Origin: Prochlorococcus sp. AG-347-J19
GTDB lineage: Bacteria > Cyanobacteriota > Cyanobacteriia > PCC-6307 > Cyanobiaceae
Assembly (NCBI GenBank): GCA_003279015.1
Contig: QCBV01000009.1
Location: 1 to 63,965 of the forward strand
DNA length: 63,965 nucleotides
Direction: 5' to 3'
Part shown: in pieces, positions 52,997 to 61,241 of the stretch
How the letters are laid out: each line of letters starts with the position of its first letter
Numbering within the stretch: position 1 is the first letter of the stretch
Translations under genes and position numbers: made by a program
Notes under the pieces: model-generated
Seen by the model: only the letters and a program-made list of their open reading frames with translations
The model's database searches: none
Told to the model about the DNA's origin: nothing

Positions 52997-54775
52997 TTAT
53001 TTTTTAATTGGAATTTTATAAATTTCAGATATGAATTTCTTCCATAAATAAGCTGCATTTCCACTAGATAAATCAGATTCCTTGTTATCGTCGTAACCTA
53101 TCCAGATCCCTGTTGTAAGGTTATCTATAGAACCAATAAACCAGAGATCTTTATTTCCATCAGATGTTCCTGTTTTCCCATAAATTTTCTTTCCTTTTAT
53201 AGAGGCTGCTTTTGAAGTGCCTTCTTTTACAGATTTTTCAAGAAGTTTATTTATTTTCTTGTTTATTTTTAAATCTAATATTTTCTTGGAAATAGATTTG
53301 TTTTCCCAAATAGGTTCTTTTTTAAATGATTCTATTTTTTCTATAATTTCAGGCTTTTGAATCTTCCCATTATTGTTTATTGCAGAATATGCATTTGTGA
53401 TGTTTAAAAGATTATCTCCGTAGGAGCCAATAGCTAATGATGGGAATTCCTCAAACTCTTGCTTGTAACCTAGTCCAAATGAATTAGCTAAATTAATAAT
53501 ATTTTTTAAGCCGATTTTTTTTGTTATTGATATAGGAACGATATTTGATGAACTTTTAAATGATTCAATCAAAGATATTGAACCTCTATAGTCTTCTGAA
53601 AAATTTTTTGGGCAATAACTTTCCCAGCATATTGGTAAGTCTTCAAATTTATCGCTTAATTTTATTCCTTCAATTAATGCAGCAGCATAAGGGATTATTT
53701 TAAAAGTAGAACCTAAAGGTCTTAAAGATGAAATCACTCTATTGTATTCATTAATTGATGGATTTTTGCTGGTTATCATCGTCCTGATTAGACCTGTGTT
53801 TGATTCGATTGATAACAATGCCATCTCAATTTCTTTAGGCCCAGCATATCTTGATATTTTTTGACCCTTTTCTTGCCAATCTTTGTTGATAGAAGATTTA
53901 ATTCTTAAAAATTTATAATCATTTTTACTTCCAATTCTTTTATCTGCTTCCTGAAGAATAAAGCTTATTAGTAATTTATCATCTAAGAAATTATCAGCTG
54001 TTTGATAATTTAATTTTATTTTTTCTTTAATAGCCTTATTCTTATTTACAAGAGAAATATATCCATCAACATACATTGATTCAAGAACTTTATTTCTATT
54101 TTTTATAGCTAGTTCTAAATTTTGATAAGGTGAATAAATTGATGGAGCTGGAGCTAGTCCTGCAATTAATGCGATCTCTGATAATGTCAATTCTTCTATA
54201 AATTTACCAAAATAAACTTGAGCAGCCTCATCTATCCCGTATGCTCCTGATCCTAGATAAATATTATTTAAATATAATTTTAAAATTTGATTTTTGTCAT
54301 ATCTAAATTCAAGTATGAGTGATATAAATATTTCTTTGATTTTTCTTTGAAAACTTAAATCATTATTTAGAAAAAGTAATCTAGCAACTTGTTGTGTAAT
54401 CGTACTTCCTCCCTCTTTAACATAACCACTTCTAATATTTTGAATAAGGGCACGTGAAATACTTTTTAAATCTATTCCGTTATGTTTATAAAATCTTTTA
54501 TCCTCAGAAGATATAAAAGAATGTTTGAGAAAAAATGGAATTTTATGATAACTATTATCTATTTCAAATTTCCGGCTTAATTTGCTTAGTATCTTATTAT
54601 CAGAAGATGATATTACATAAGAATATTTGGTTCTCCGAAACTTTTCATTTTCAGATATGTCAAATTTTAAAGTACTAAATATTAGACTAAAAAAATAAAA
54701 AGATATTCCAGAAAAAATTAATATTGGAATTATTAAAACAAAAGATTTGAATTTAATCTTTTGCACCTTAAGCAA
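52997..54775 (-). CDS. Class A penicillin-binding protein (GT51 plus transpeptidase)
   Basis: The 592-residue bifunctional peptidoglycan synthase has one N-terminal membrane anchor (residues 12-34) and a glycosyltransferase with SSEDKRFYKHNGID, GGSTITQQVARLLF and LNNIYLGSGAYGIDEAA. The transpeptidase has STFK (active Ser), SSN and KTGTSDG. The TTG start at 54775 overlaps the end of chlG by 8 bp; a GTG at 54766 is an alternative without overlap. Confidence 0.92.
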   Translation of the reverse strand: MLKVQKIKFKSFVLIIPILIFSGISFYFFSLIFSTLKFDISENEKFRRTKYSYVISSSDNKILSKLSRKFEIDNSYHKIPFFLKHSFISSEDKRFYKHNGIDLKSISRALIQNIRSGYVKEGGSTITQQVARLLFLNNDLSFQRKIKEIFISLILEFRYDKNQILKLYLNNIYLGSGAYGIDEAAQVYFGKFIEELTLSEIALIAGLAPAPSIYSPYQNLELAIKNRNKVLESMYVDGYISLVNKNKAIKEKIKLNYQTADNFLDDKLLISFILQEADKRIGSKNDYKFLRIKSSINKDWQEKGQKISRYAGPKEIEMALLSIESNTGLIRTMITSKNPSINEYNRVISSLRPLGSTFKIIPYAAALIEGIKLSDKFEDLPICWESYCPKNFSEDYRGSISLIESFKSSSNIVPISITKKIGLKNIINLANSFGLGYKQEFEEFPSLAIGSYGDNLLNITNAYSAINNNGKIQKPEIIEKIESFKKEPIWENKSISKKILDLKINKKINKLLEKSVKEGTSKAASIKGKKIYGKTGTSDGNKDLWFIGSIDNLTTGIWIGYDDNKESDLSSGNAAYLWKKFISEIYKIPIKK

Positions 54776-55715
54776 TTAAAAAACTATGTCCTATCGCTAA
54801 AGCTGTAACTAGCATCCCAGTTATAAGGAAGGGTTGGGCACTTGCTTGATATTTGACATCAAACTTTAGAGGATCTCTTAGTAACCACATATCTTGAAAT
54901 GTAATTTGTGGAATTACCAATAAAACCAAAATTACAGAGGCTAAATGTTGACCAATAATGACTAATACTACCACCATTGCTAATTGAAAAATGTCAATCA
55001 GTCCTGCACTTATTCTACTTGCATTTTTAATTCCAAATACTACTGGTAGAGAATTTAAGCCTAGCTTTGAGTCTCCTTCCACACTTTTGAAATCATTAAT
55101 CACAGCGATTCCTAGTCCAGAGAGGCTATAAGCAAGTGTTAGTATCGACGTGACGATAGTTAATTTCCCAAACAATGCTTGTCCTGCCCACCATGGTAAA
55201 GCTATATAAGATGCACCTAATGCATAATTTCCAAGCCAACCATTCTGTTTTAATTTGAGTGGTGGAGCAGAATATATATAACTAACAAAGGAACCTCCTA
55301 ATGCCAAAAGTAAGACGGAGGGGAAGCTATGCTTAGCATATAAATCTAATAGAAAAGCAACTATTAAACCGGCTATAAGTAATACCCAGATTTGTATTTT
55401 TACATCTTTAATTGAAATTTTCCCAGAAGGAATTGGTCTATTAGGTTCATTAATTGCATCAATTTCTTTATCAAAAAAATCATTTATGGTTTGGGTATAT
55501 CCAGCCAGAAGAGGTCCACTCATCAACATACATGCTAATGAAGCTAGAACATTACTAAAAGTCCATTCAAAATGACCACTTGCAGCTGCTCCACAAATAA
55601 CTCCCCATATCAAAGGGATCCACGTTATGGGTTTCATTAACTGTATACGGAGTTTCCATATACTTGATGTTTCAGAGGCACCCTTAATTCCTAATAGTTG
55701 TTTTGGATCATTCAC
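54768..55715 (-). CDS. chlG: Chlorophyll synthase
   Basis: The 315-residue UbiA-type prenyltransferase attaches the phytyl or geranylgeranyl tail to chlorophyllide in the thylakoid membrane. It has about eight membrane spans and the Asp-rich prenyl-diphosphate site NDFFDKEIDAINEPNRPIPSG, plus a second site INDFKSVEGDSKLGLNSLPV. In Prochlorococcus it makes divinyl-chlorophyll pigments. It is followed by the PBP gene with overlap and preceded by a DUF2862 gene 8 bp away. Confidence 0.95.
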   Translation of the reverse strand: MNDPKQLLGIKGASETSSIWKLRIQLMKPITWIPLIWGVICGAAASGHFEWTFSNVLASLACMLMSGPLLAGYTQTINDFFDKEIDAINEPNRPIPSGKISIKDVKIQIWVLLIAGLIVAFLLDLYAKHSFPSVLLLALGGSFVSYIYSAPPLKLKQNGWLGNYALGASYIALPWWAGQALFGKLTIVTSILTLAYSLSGLGIAVINDFKSVEGDSKLGLNSLPVVFGIKNASRISAGLIDIFQLAMVVVLVIIGQHLASVILVLLVIPQITFQDMWLLRDPLKFDVKYQASAQPFLITGMLVTALAIGHSFLIA

Positions 55716-55723
55716 TTTATTCT

Positions 55724-55948
55724 TTAACCTTTCTCAATTTCTTCTGGGAAAAACCAATTTTGATCACCATTCTGAAATTTTGCGGTGATTCCAATACTTC
55801 TGCCGTCTGTCATTTTATAGCCTGTTATTACGGCTTTAGGATTTGAGGATATTTGATCGATTAATTTAGCTGGTAGTCTATCTTTTACTTTGTTAATGTT
55901 AATTTTGATTTTACTACCGATTTTGGGTAATAATTTTGTTTCAGCCAT
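55724..55948 (-). CDS. DUF2862-type small protein, 74 residues
   Basis: A small beta-rich protein: IGSKIKININKVKDRLP, VITGYKMTDGRSIGITAKFQNG, and NWFFPEEIE, as in the cyanobacterial DUF2862 family of unknown function. Its location directly before chlG (8 bp) suggests co-transcription. It is divergent from hisF with a 59-bp gap. Confidence 0.72.
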   Translation of the reverse strand: MAETKLLPKIGSKIKININKVKDRLPAKLIDQISSNPKAVITGYKMTDGRSIGITAKFQNGDQNWFFPEEIEKG

Positions 55949-56007
55949 AAGAGGTAAAATGGAAGCTATTATGCAAGATTAACAGCATTTGGACAATTTT
56001 TACTAAA

Positions 56008-56787
56008 ATGGTAGCTCTTCGTTTAATTCCTTGTTTAGATGTCGCCAATGGCAGAGTAGTTAAAGGTGTAAATTTTGTTAACTTGAGAGACTCAGGCGAT
56101 CCTGTTGAGTTGGCTTATAGGTATTCTGAGGAGGGCGCAGATGAATTAGTTTTTTTAGATATTAGAGCAAGTGTAGAAAATAGGAATACATTAGTTGACC
56201 TTGTTTCTAGGACAGCAAAATCAGTAAAAATCCCTTTTACAGTAGGTGGAGGCATAGATTCTGTTTCTTCTATTAATGATCTTTTAAGAGCAGGAGCCGA
56301 TAAAGTGAGTTTGAATTCCTCTGCCGTAAGAAATCCTGATTTAATTTCTGAAAGTTCTCTAGAATTTGGCACTCAATGCATCGTGATAGCAATTGATGCT
56401 AGGAGAAAAGTTAATAAGGTTGATGAATGGGAGGTATATGTAAAAGGCGGACGAGAAAATACTGGAATAGATGTGTTAAGTTGGGCTAAGAACGTTGAGG
56501 AATTAGGAGCTGGGGAAATATTGTTAACTTCAATGGATGGTGATGGAACTCAGAATGGATATGATTTACATTTAACAGAATCTGTTGCCAATATTGTTAA
56601 CATCCCAGTGATTGCTTCTGGAGGAGCGGGTTGTTTAGAAGATATCTATGATGTCTTCAATGAAGGGAGAGCATCTGCTGCACTTTTAGCATCATTACTT
56701 CATGATAAGAAACTTTCTTTAAGAGAAATAAAGACTTTCCTTCTCGAAAAAAAACTTCCAATTAGACCATATGAACAAAAAATTTAA
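56008..56787 (+). CDS. hisF: Imidazole glycerol phosphate synthase cyclase subunit
   Basis: The 259-residue TIM barrel cyclises the histidine intermediate and supplies AICAR. It has the catalytic Asp in [46 protein letters not shown] (second Asp) and IASGGAG. The ATG is preceded by an A/T-rich promoter gap shared with the DUF2862 gene. Confidence 0.96.
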   Translation: MVALRLIPCLDVANGRVVKGVNFVNLRDSGDPVELAYRYSEEGADELVFLDIRASVENRNTLVDLVSRTAKSVKIPFTVGGGIDSVSSINDLLRAGADKVSLNSSAVRNPDLISESSLEFGTQCIVIAIDARRKVNKVDEWEVYVKGGRENTGIDVLSWAKNVEELGAGEILLTSMDGDGTQNGYDLHLTESVANIVNIPVIASGGAGCLEDIYDVFNEGRASAALLASLLHDKKLSLREIKTFLLEKKLPIRPYEQKI

Positions 56788-56823
56788 TTTAATACCAAAA
56801 AGAAATAAGTTAAAAATTTAAAA

Positions 56824-57525
56824 ATGAAATTCACAAAAACTATTGAAGTCAAAAATATATTTAATAAAATTTCTTATAAATATGATTTTTTAAATAATCT
56901 ATTAAGTTTTGGGCTGCATAGATTATGGAAAAGGAAATTAGTTAATTTATTAGAACCTTTAAATGGTGAAGACTGGGCGGATTTATGCTGTGGAACTGGA
57001 GATTTAGCATTCTTGATTTCTGAGAGAGTTAGTCCAAGGGGTTCAATTACTGGGATTGACAGTGCAGAGGATATCTTAAATATTGCAAAAAAAAAATCAG
57101 AGCTTAAAAAAAATAAATTTATTAAGTGGAAAATTAAAGATGTATTAGAAATTAATGATTTTTCAAAAAATTTTGATGGGATTTGCATGTCATATGGACT
57201 TAGAAACTTGAATAATGTTGAAGAAGGAATAAAAAAAGTTTTTGATCTATTAAAGGATAAGGGAAGGGCAGGATTTTTGGATTTTAATCACTCAACAAGA
57301 AATTCTTTATCCAATATTTTTCAGAAAATTTATTTGAGATTAATTGTAGTAACTATTTCGCGGCTTTTTAATTTAGGTCCAGAATACGCATATATTGAAA
57401 AAAGTATTAGTAATTTTCCAAAGAAAAATGAGCTCATAAATATTGCTAAGGAAGTTGGATTTAAAAAAGCTGAATATAGAACTATTTGGGGGGGGCAAAT
57501 GGGAATACTAATTTTAACTAAATAA
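56824..57525 (+). CDS. menG: Demethylphylloquinone/demethylmenaquinone methyltransferase (MenG/UbiE)
   Basis: The 233-residue class I SAM methyltransferase has NKISYKYDFLNNLLSFGLHRLWKR, SAM motif WADLCCGTGDLAFL, GIDSAEDIL, SYGLRNLNNVEEG and ILTK at the end. In cyanobacteria it completes phylloquinone for photosystem I. It is 36 bp after hisF and 5 bp from the convergent DUF721 gene. Confidence 0.93.
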   Translation: MKFTKTIEVKNIFNKISYKYDFLNNLLSFGLHRLWKRKLVNLLEPLNGEDWADLCCGTGDLAFLISERVSPRGSITGIDSAEDILNIAKKKSELKKNKFIKWKIKDVLEINDFSKNFDGICMSYGLRNLNNVEEGIKKVFDLLKDKGRAGFLDFNHSTRNSLSNIFQKIYLRLIVVTISRLFNLGPEYAYIEKSISNFPKKNELINIAKEVGFKKAEYRTIWGGQMGILILTK

Positions 57526-57530
57526 GGAAT

Positions 57531-58016
57531 TTAGTTTTTTATTTTTCTCCAACAAAAAGAACACTTTCCCCATCTTTTGATTTCGCCCTCAGGAGTAGGG
57601 GAATTACAAAGATTACAAATGCACATATTATTTTGATTGATTCTGCTTGGATGATTTGCCCAAACTATCTTTGCATTAGTATCTTTGATATTTTTATTTT
57701 TAATTTCATAATTTTGCATTATTTTTATTTCATTCAAAGTTATTCCAATTTTCTCGATTCTCTCTTTTAATTTATGCTTGTTATAGATTAAAGCTTGGCG
57801 CCACTGGGGATGATTTACTGCAATAGTAAGTATTTTTTTTTCAATATTTAATGGTTTGCATTCTTGAAATAGTTCTAAGCCGATTAGGTTCTTCCAGTTT
57901 TCGTTGATTTTAGAGAGTTTATCTAAGTCTCCGCAAGATTTTTTGAAATTATCAAGACAATTTTTTAGTGGATATGGATTCCTTCTATTCAATATTGGCA
58001 AATACTTTTTGTCCAA
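57531..58016 (-). CDS. DUF721 (DciA-like) protein with C-terminal zinc ribbon
   Basis: The 161-residue protein has an N-terminal DUF721 core (..WKNLIGLELFQECKPLNIEKKILTIAVNHPQWRQALIYNKHKLKERI..) and a C-terminal four-cysteine motif (CICNLCN..GKCSFCWRK). DUF721 proteins of the DciA type load the replicative helicase DnaB in bacteria lacking DnaC. A helicase-loader role is therefore likely, but the zinc ribbon is an unusual addition. Confidence 0.78.
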   Translation of the reverse strand: MDKKYLPILNRRNPYPLKNCLDNFKKSCGDLDKLSKINENWKNLIGLELFQECKPLNIEKKILTIAVNHPQWRQALIYNKHKLKERIEKIGITLNEIKIMQNYEIKNKNIKDTNAKIVWANHPSRINQNNMCICNLCNSPTPEGEIKRWGKCSFCWRKIKN

Positions 58017-58091
58017 TTTGTAAAATTTACTTATTAAGACTAAAGTTAATCTAATCTTTTAAAAGATGCTCGTTGTTTTAATAAAGAATTT

Positions 58092-58841
58092 GTGAAAGTT
58101 ATTGGACCTGCAGCTAAGACAGTTTTTTATTTAAAAAAAATTCAGAGTCAACATCCAACCTGGACACTTCATTACAAAATAAAATGTAAAAGTACCGAAA
58201 ATGAGCTAACAAACTTACTTGAATATTCTGAAATAAAGAAAAACCAGCCAGTAGCAATAATCGCAAGAGAACAGCTCTCAGGGGTTGGCCAAAATTCAAA
58301 AACTTGGGTTTCTCCAAAAGGCGGGATTTGGTTAAGTGCAGCTTACCCAATATTTTCAAAAGAATTTGAATATCAAATATTTAATTTGTCTTTAGGTATT
58401 AAGTTATGTGAAATGCTTAGACAAGAGAATATAAATGTTTGTTTGAAATGGCCAAATGATATTTTTTTTGGTTCAAAAAAGTTGATTGGATTTTTACCAA
58501 GGGTGATAACAAGAGGCAAAAAAATTATCTATTTAAGATTAGGACTTGGCATGAATTTTTTAAATTACACCCCATCAGAAGGTATTTCATTATCAAAAGT
58601 ACTTCAAACTAAGAATATTAATCAACATTATTGGACAGCCAAAGTTCTTAAAGCTTTTTATGATTCAATCGAATGTAATAAGAAAAAAGAATATGTAATT
58701 AAATCTGCAAATAAGTTTCTTACTAAAAGTTTTTTACCTAGTGGTTATTGTCCTGATTCATGGAAAATTAAAGATATTGATTCGAATGGGAATTTAAGAA
58801 TTGAAAATGAAACTCAACTGAAGGTAATTAGAAGGTTTTGA
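58092..58841 (+). CDS. birA: Biotin--[acetyl-CoA carboxylase] ligase
   Basis: The 249-residue enzyme contains only the catalytic and C-terminal domains; there is no N-terminal HTH, so it is not a transcriptional repressor. It has IAREQLSGVGQNSKTWVSPKGG (divergent form of the GRGRxGRxW loop), LKWPNDIFFGSKKLIGFL (catalytic Lys), and RLGLGMNFLNY. The start is GTG. It ends 2 bp from the ABC ATPase gene. Confidence 0.85.
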   Translation: MKVIGPAAKTVFYLKKIQSQHPTWTLHYKIKCKSTENELTNLLEYSEIKKNQPVAIIAREQLSGVGQNSKTWVSPKGGIWLSAAYPIFSKEFEYQIFNLSLGIKLCEMLRQENINVCLKWPNDIFFGSKKLIGFLPRVITRGKKIIYLRLGLGMNFLNYTPSEGISLSKVLQTKNINQHYWTAKVLKAFYDSIECNKKKEYVIKSANKFLTKSFLPSGYCPDSWKIKDIDSNGNLRIENETQLKVIRRF

Positions 58842-58843
58842 AT

Positions 58844-59530
58844 TTAATTAACTTTTAATTCAACTATTCTTCCATCCTTAAATTTGGCTATTTTTTTTGC
58901 GCGATTTGCAACTTCATCTTCATGCGTAACTAAAACTATAGTTATTCCAGATTCATGCAGTTTGTCAAAAAGATCTAATACATCTTCGGTGGTTTTCGAA
59001 TCTAATGCTCCAGTAGGTTCGTCTGCCAACAAAATTGCGGGGTTATTGATAATAGCCCTCGCAATAGCAACTCGTTGTTGTTGACCTCCGGATAATTGGT
59101 TTGGGCGATTATTCATTCTTTCTGAAAGGCCAACTTTTTTTAAAGCATTCTTACCTCGCTCTAATCTTTGCTCAGGCTCAACACCTGCATAAATCATTGG
59201 CAAAGTTACGTTTTCAAGTGCAGTTGCGTCTGAAAGAAGATGAAATTGTTGAAAAACGAAGCCTAATTTTTGGTTACGTATTTCCGCTAACTCATCATCA
59301 GATAAATTCTCAACAGGGATACCATTTAATTTATAAACACCTTCAGATGGTCTATCTAGACATCCAATAATATTCATAGCTGTACTTTTGCCTGAGCCAC
59401 TAGCTCCCATTACAGCTAAATAATCACCTTTATAAATTTCTAAATTTATGCTATCTAAGGCTTTAACAGTTAGATCATCTTTACCATATGTTTTAGATAT
59501 GCTTTCTAAACTTGCGACTTTCTTAGACAT
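58844..59530 (-). CDS. ABC transporter ATPase, LolD/MacB/DevA type
   Basis: The 228-residue ATPase has Walker A GASGSGKST, Q loop FVFQQFHLL, signature LSGGQQQRVAIARA, Walker B ILLADEPTGALD, and H loop VLVTHEDEV. This subfamily partners with MacB-like permeases for lipoproteins, glycolipids or peptides; in heterocyst-forming relatives it is DevA. No permease gene is adjacent. It is co-oriented with and 16 bp from ndhB. Confidence 0.9.
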   Translation of the reverse strand: MSKKVASLESISKTYGKDDLTVKALDSINLEIYKGDYLAVMGASGSGKSTAMNIIGCLDRPSEGVYKLNGIPVENLSDDELAEIRNQKLGFVFQQFHLLSDATALENVTLPMIYAGVEPEQRLERGKNALKKVGLSERMNNRPNQLSGGQQQRVAIARAIINNPAILLADEPTGALDSKTTEDVLDLFDKLHESGITIVLVTHEDEVANRAKKIAKFKDGRIVELKVN

Positions 59531-59546
59531 TTATTGAAAAATTACT

Positions 59547-61067
59547 CTAGGAAATATTATTTGCTGTAGCAATAATATCTTGTAAGAAAGGAGTTTCTGA
59601 AACTGCTGTATTAGCTAATTTAAAAAGAGGGTTAGAAAGGATTCCTCCGAGAGCTGTTACAGCCACACAAGTATAAAGTGCAATCCTCAATGGAGGTAGT
59701 CCTTCGATGCCCCAGTTTATTTCTGGATATGATTTGACTATTTCTGAAGCTTCCTGTGGTTCTTTGACTACCATCATTTTTATAACTGAAATGTAGTAAT
59801 AAATGGATATAACTGAAGTTACTAATCCAATTATTACTAATAAATATTGATGACTAGCCCAACCTGCAAAGAACAAATATATCTTTCCAAAAAATCCTAA
59901 CATTGGAGGTAAACCTCCAAGAGAAAGAAGACAAAGGCTCAAGCCTAATGTGATGAGAGGATCTTTTTGGTAAAGTCCTGAGTAATCAAGAATTCTGTCA
60001 GAGCCAGTTCTTAGTGAGAAAAGTATTACGCATGAAAATGCCCCTAAATTCATAAACAAATATGTCGCTAAATATAATACGGCAGCTGATAAACCATCTT
60101 GTGTACCAGACACTATTCCAATCATTACAAATCCAGCTTGTCCAATAGAACTGTAAGCTAACATCCTTTTCATTGAGGTTTGAGCTAGAGCTACAACATT
60201 TCCTAAAGCCATGCTCAATATGGCCAAAATGGTAAATAAAAGTTTCCATTCTTCATCGAAAGAAGAGAAAGTAGTGCTCAAAATTCTTATCGCAAATGCA
60301 AATCCTGCTGTCTTTGAACCAACAGATAAAAATGCTACTACAGGCGTAGGTGATCCCTCATACACATCAGGTGTCCATTGATGAAAGGGAACAGCAGCGA
60401 TTTTAAATGCAACAGTTGATAATACAAATACAAGAGCCAGAGAAGTAATGTATGTTGGCTTATTAATAATCTCTAAACCAATTGTCGTTAAGTTTGTTGA
60501 ACCACTTAATCCATAAAGAAAAGAAGAGCCATACAAGTAGACTGCAGCCGCAGCTGATCCAACAAGTAGATATTTTAAAGCTGCCTCTGAACTTCTTGGA
60601 TCTCTTTTCAGATAACCTGATAGTAAATAGCTCGCTACCGATAAAGTCTCTAGAGAAATAAATACACTAATAAGGTCAGTAGATCCACACAAAAGCATTG
60701 CACCAAGAGTCGCTGAAAGAACTATCGCTGCAAATTCTCCAATAGGGCTACCACTTTGTTCTGTATAACGCCAACTTATAAGTAAAGAAATTAAAGTTGA
60801 TAAAGATATTATTGCTCGAAATGCAATTGCTAAATTATCAGAATTAAAGGAGCCAAGAAATGCACTTTCTACTGGATTACTCCATTGCAATGCCAAACTA
60901 ACAAGAGAGCTTCCAATTGATAAATAGCAAATTATTGGTGCCCATTTTGATGCAGTTTTTTCTCCAGCTAAATCTACAAGAAGTGTTCCAACAATACCTA
61001 GTAAAATAAAAGCCTCTGGAATAATGGCTTGAGCATTTAAATTAATTGTAAAGATTTCGTTGGGCAC
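59547..61067 (-). CDS. ndhB: NAD(P)H-quinone oxidoreductase subunit 2
   Basis: The 506-residue thylakoid membrane protein of NDH-1 has about fourteen hydrophobic spans. Family motifs include [81 protein letters not shown] and [16 protein letters not shown]. It participates in cyclic electron flow and respiration. The 174-bp gap to topA should hold both divergent promoters. Confidence 0.96.
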   Translation of the reverse strand: MPNEIFTINLNAQAIIPEAFILLGIVGTLLVDLAGEKTASKWAPIICYLSIGSSLVSLALQWSNPVESAFLGSFNSDNLAIAFRAIISLSTLISLLISWRYTEQSGSPIGEFAAIVLSATLGAMLLCGSTDLISVFISLETLSVASYLLSGYLKRDPRSSEAALKYLLVGSAAAAVYLYGSSFLYGLSGSTNLTTIGLEIINKPTYITSLALVFVLSTVAFKIAAVPFHQWTPDVYEGSPTPVVAFLSVGSKTAGFAFAIRILSTTFSSFDEEWKLLFTILAILSMALGNVVALAQTSMKRMLAYSSIGQAGFVMIGIVSGTQDGLSAAVLYLATYLFMNLGAFSCVILFSLRTGSDRILDYSGLYQKDPLITLGLSLCLLSLGGLPPMLGFFGKIYLFFAGWASHQYLLVIIGLVTSVISIYYYISVIKMMVVKEPQEASEIVKSYPEINWGIEGLPPLRIALYTCVAVTALGGILSNPLFKLANTAVSETPFLQDIIATANNIS

Positions 61068-61241
61068 TTTATTAAATTGGATTAAATTAGATGTTTGATT
61101 GTAAGGGTCTAAGAGTTAATCTTAACTTGATTATAATTTGTGGGTATGATTTTTGAAATTTTCAGAAGAAATTACTTGAAAAAGCTTCAAATAATCATAA
61201 TATGCCTTAACTGAACAAAAACACCAATTTTGAAATAAACC

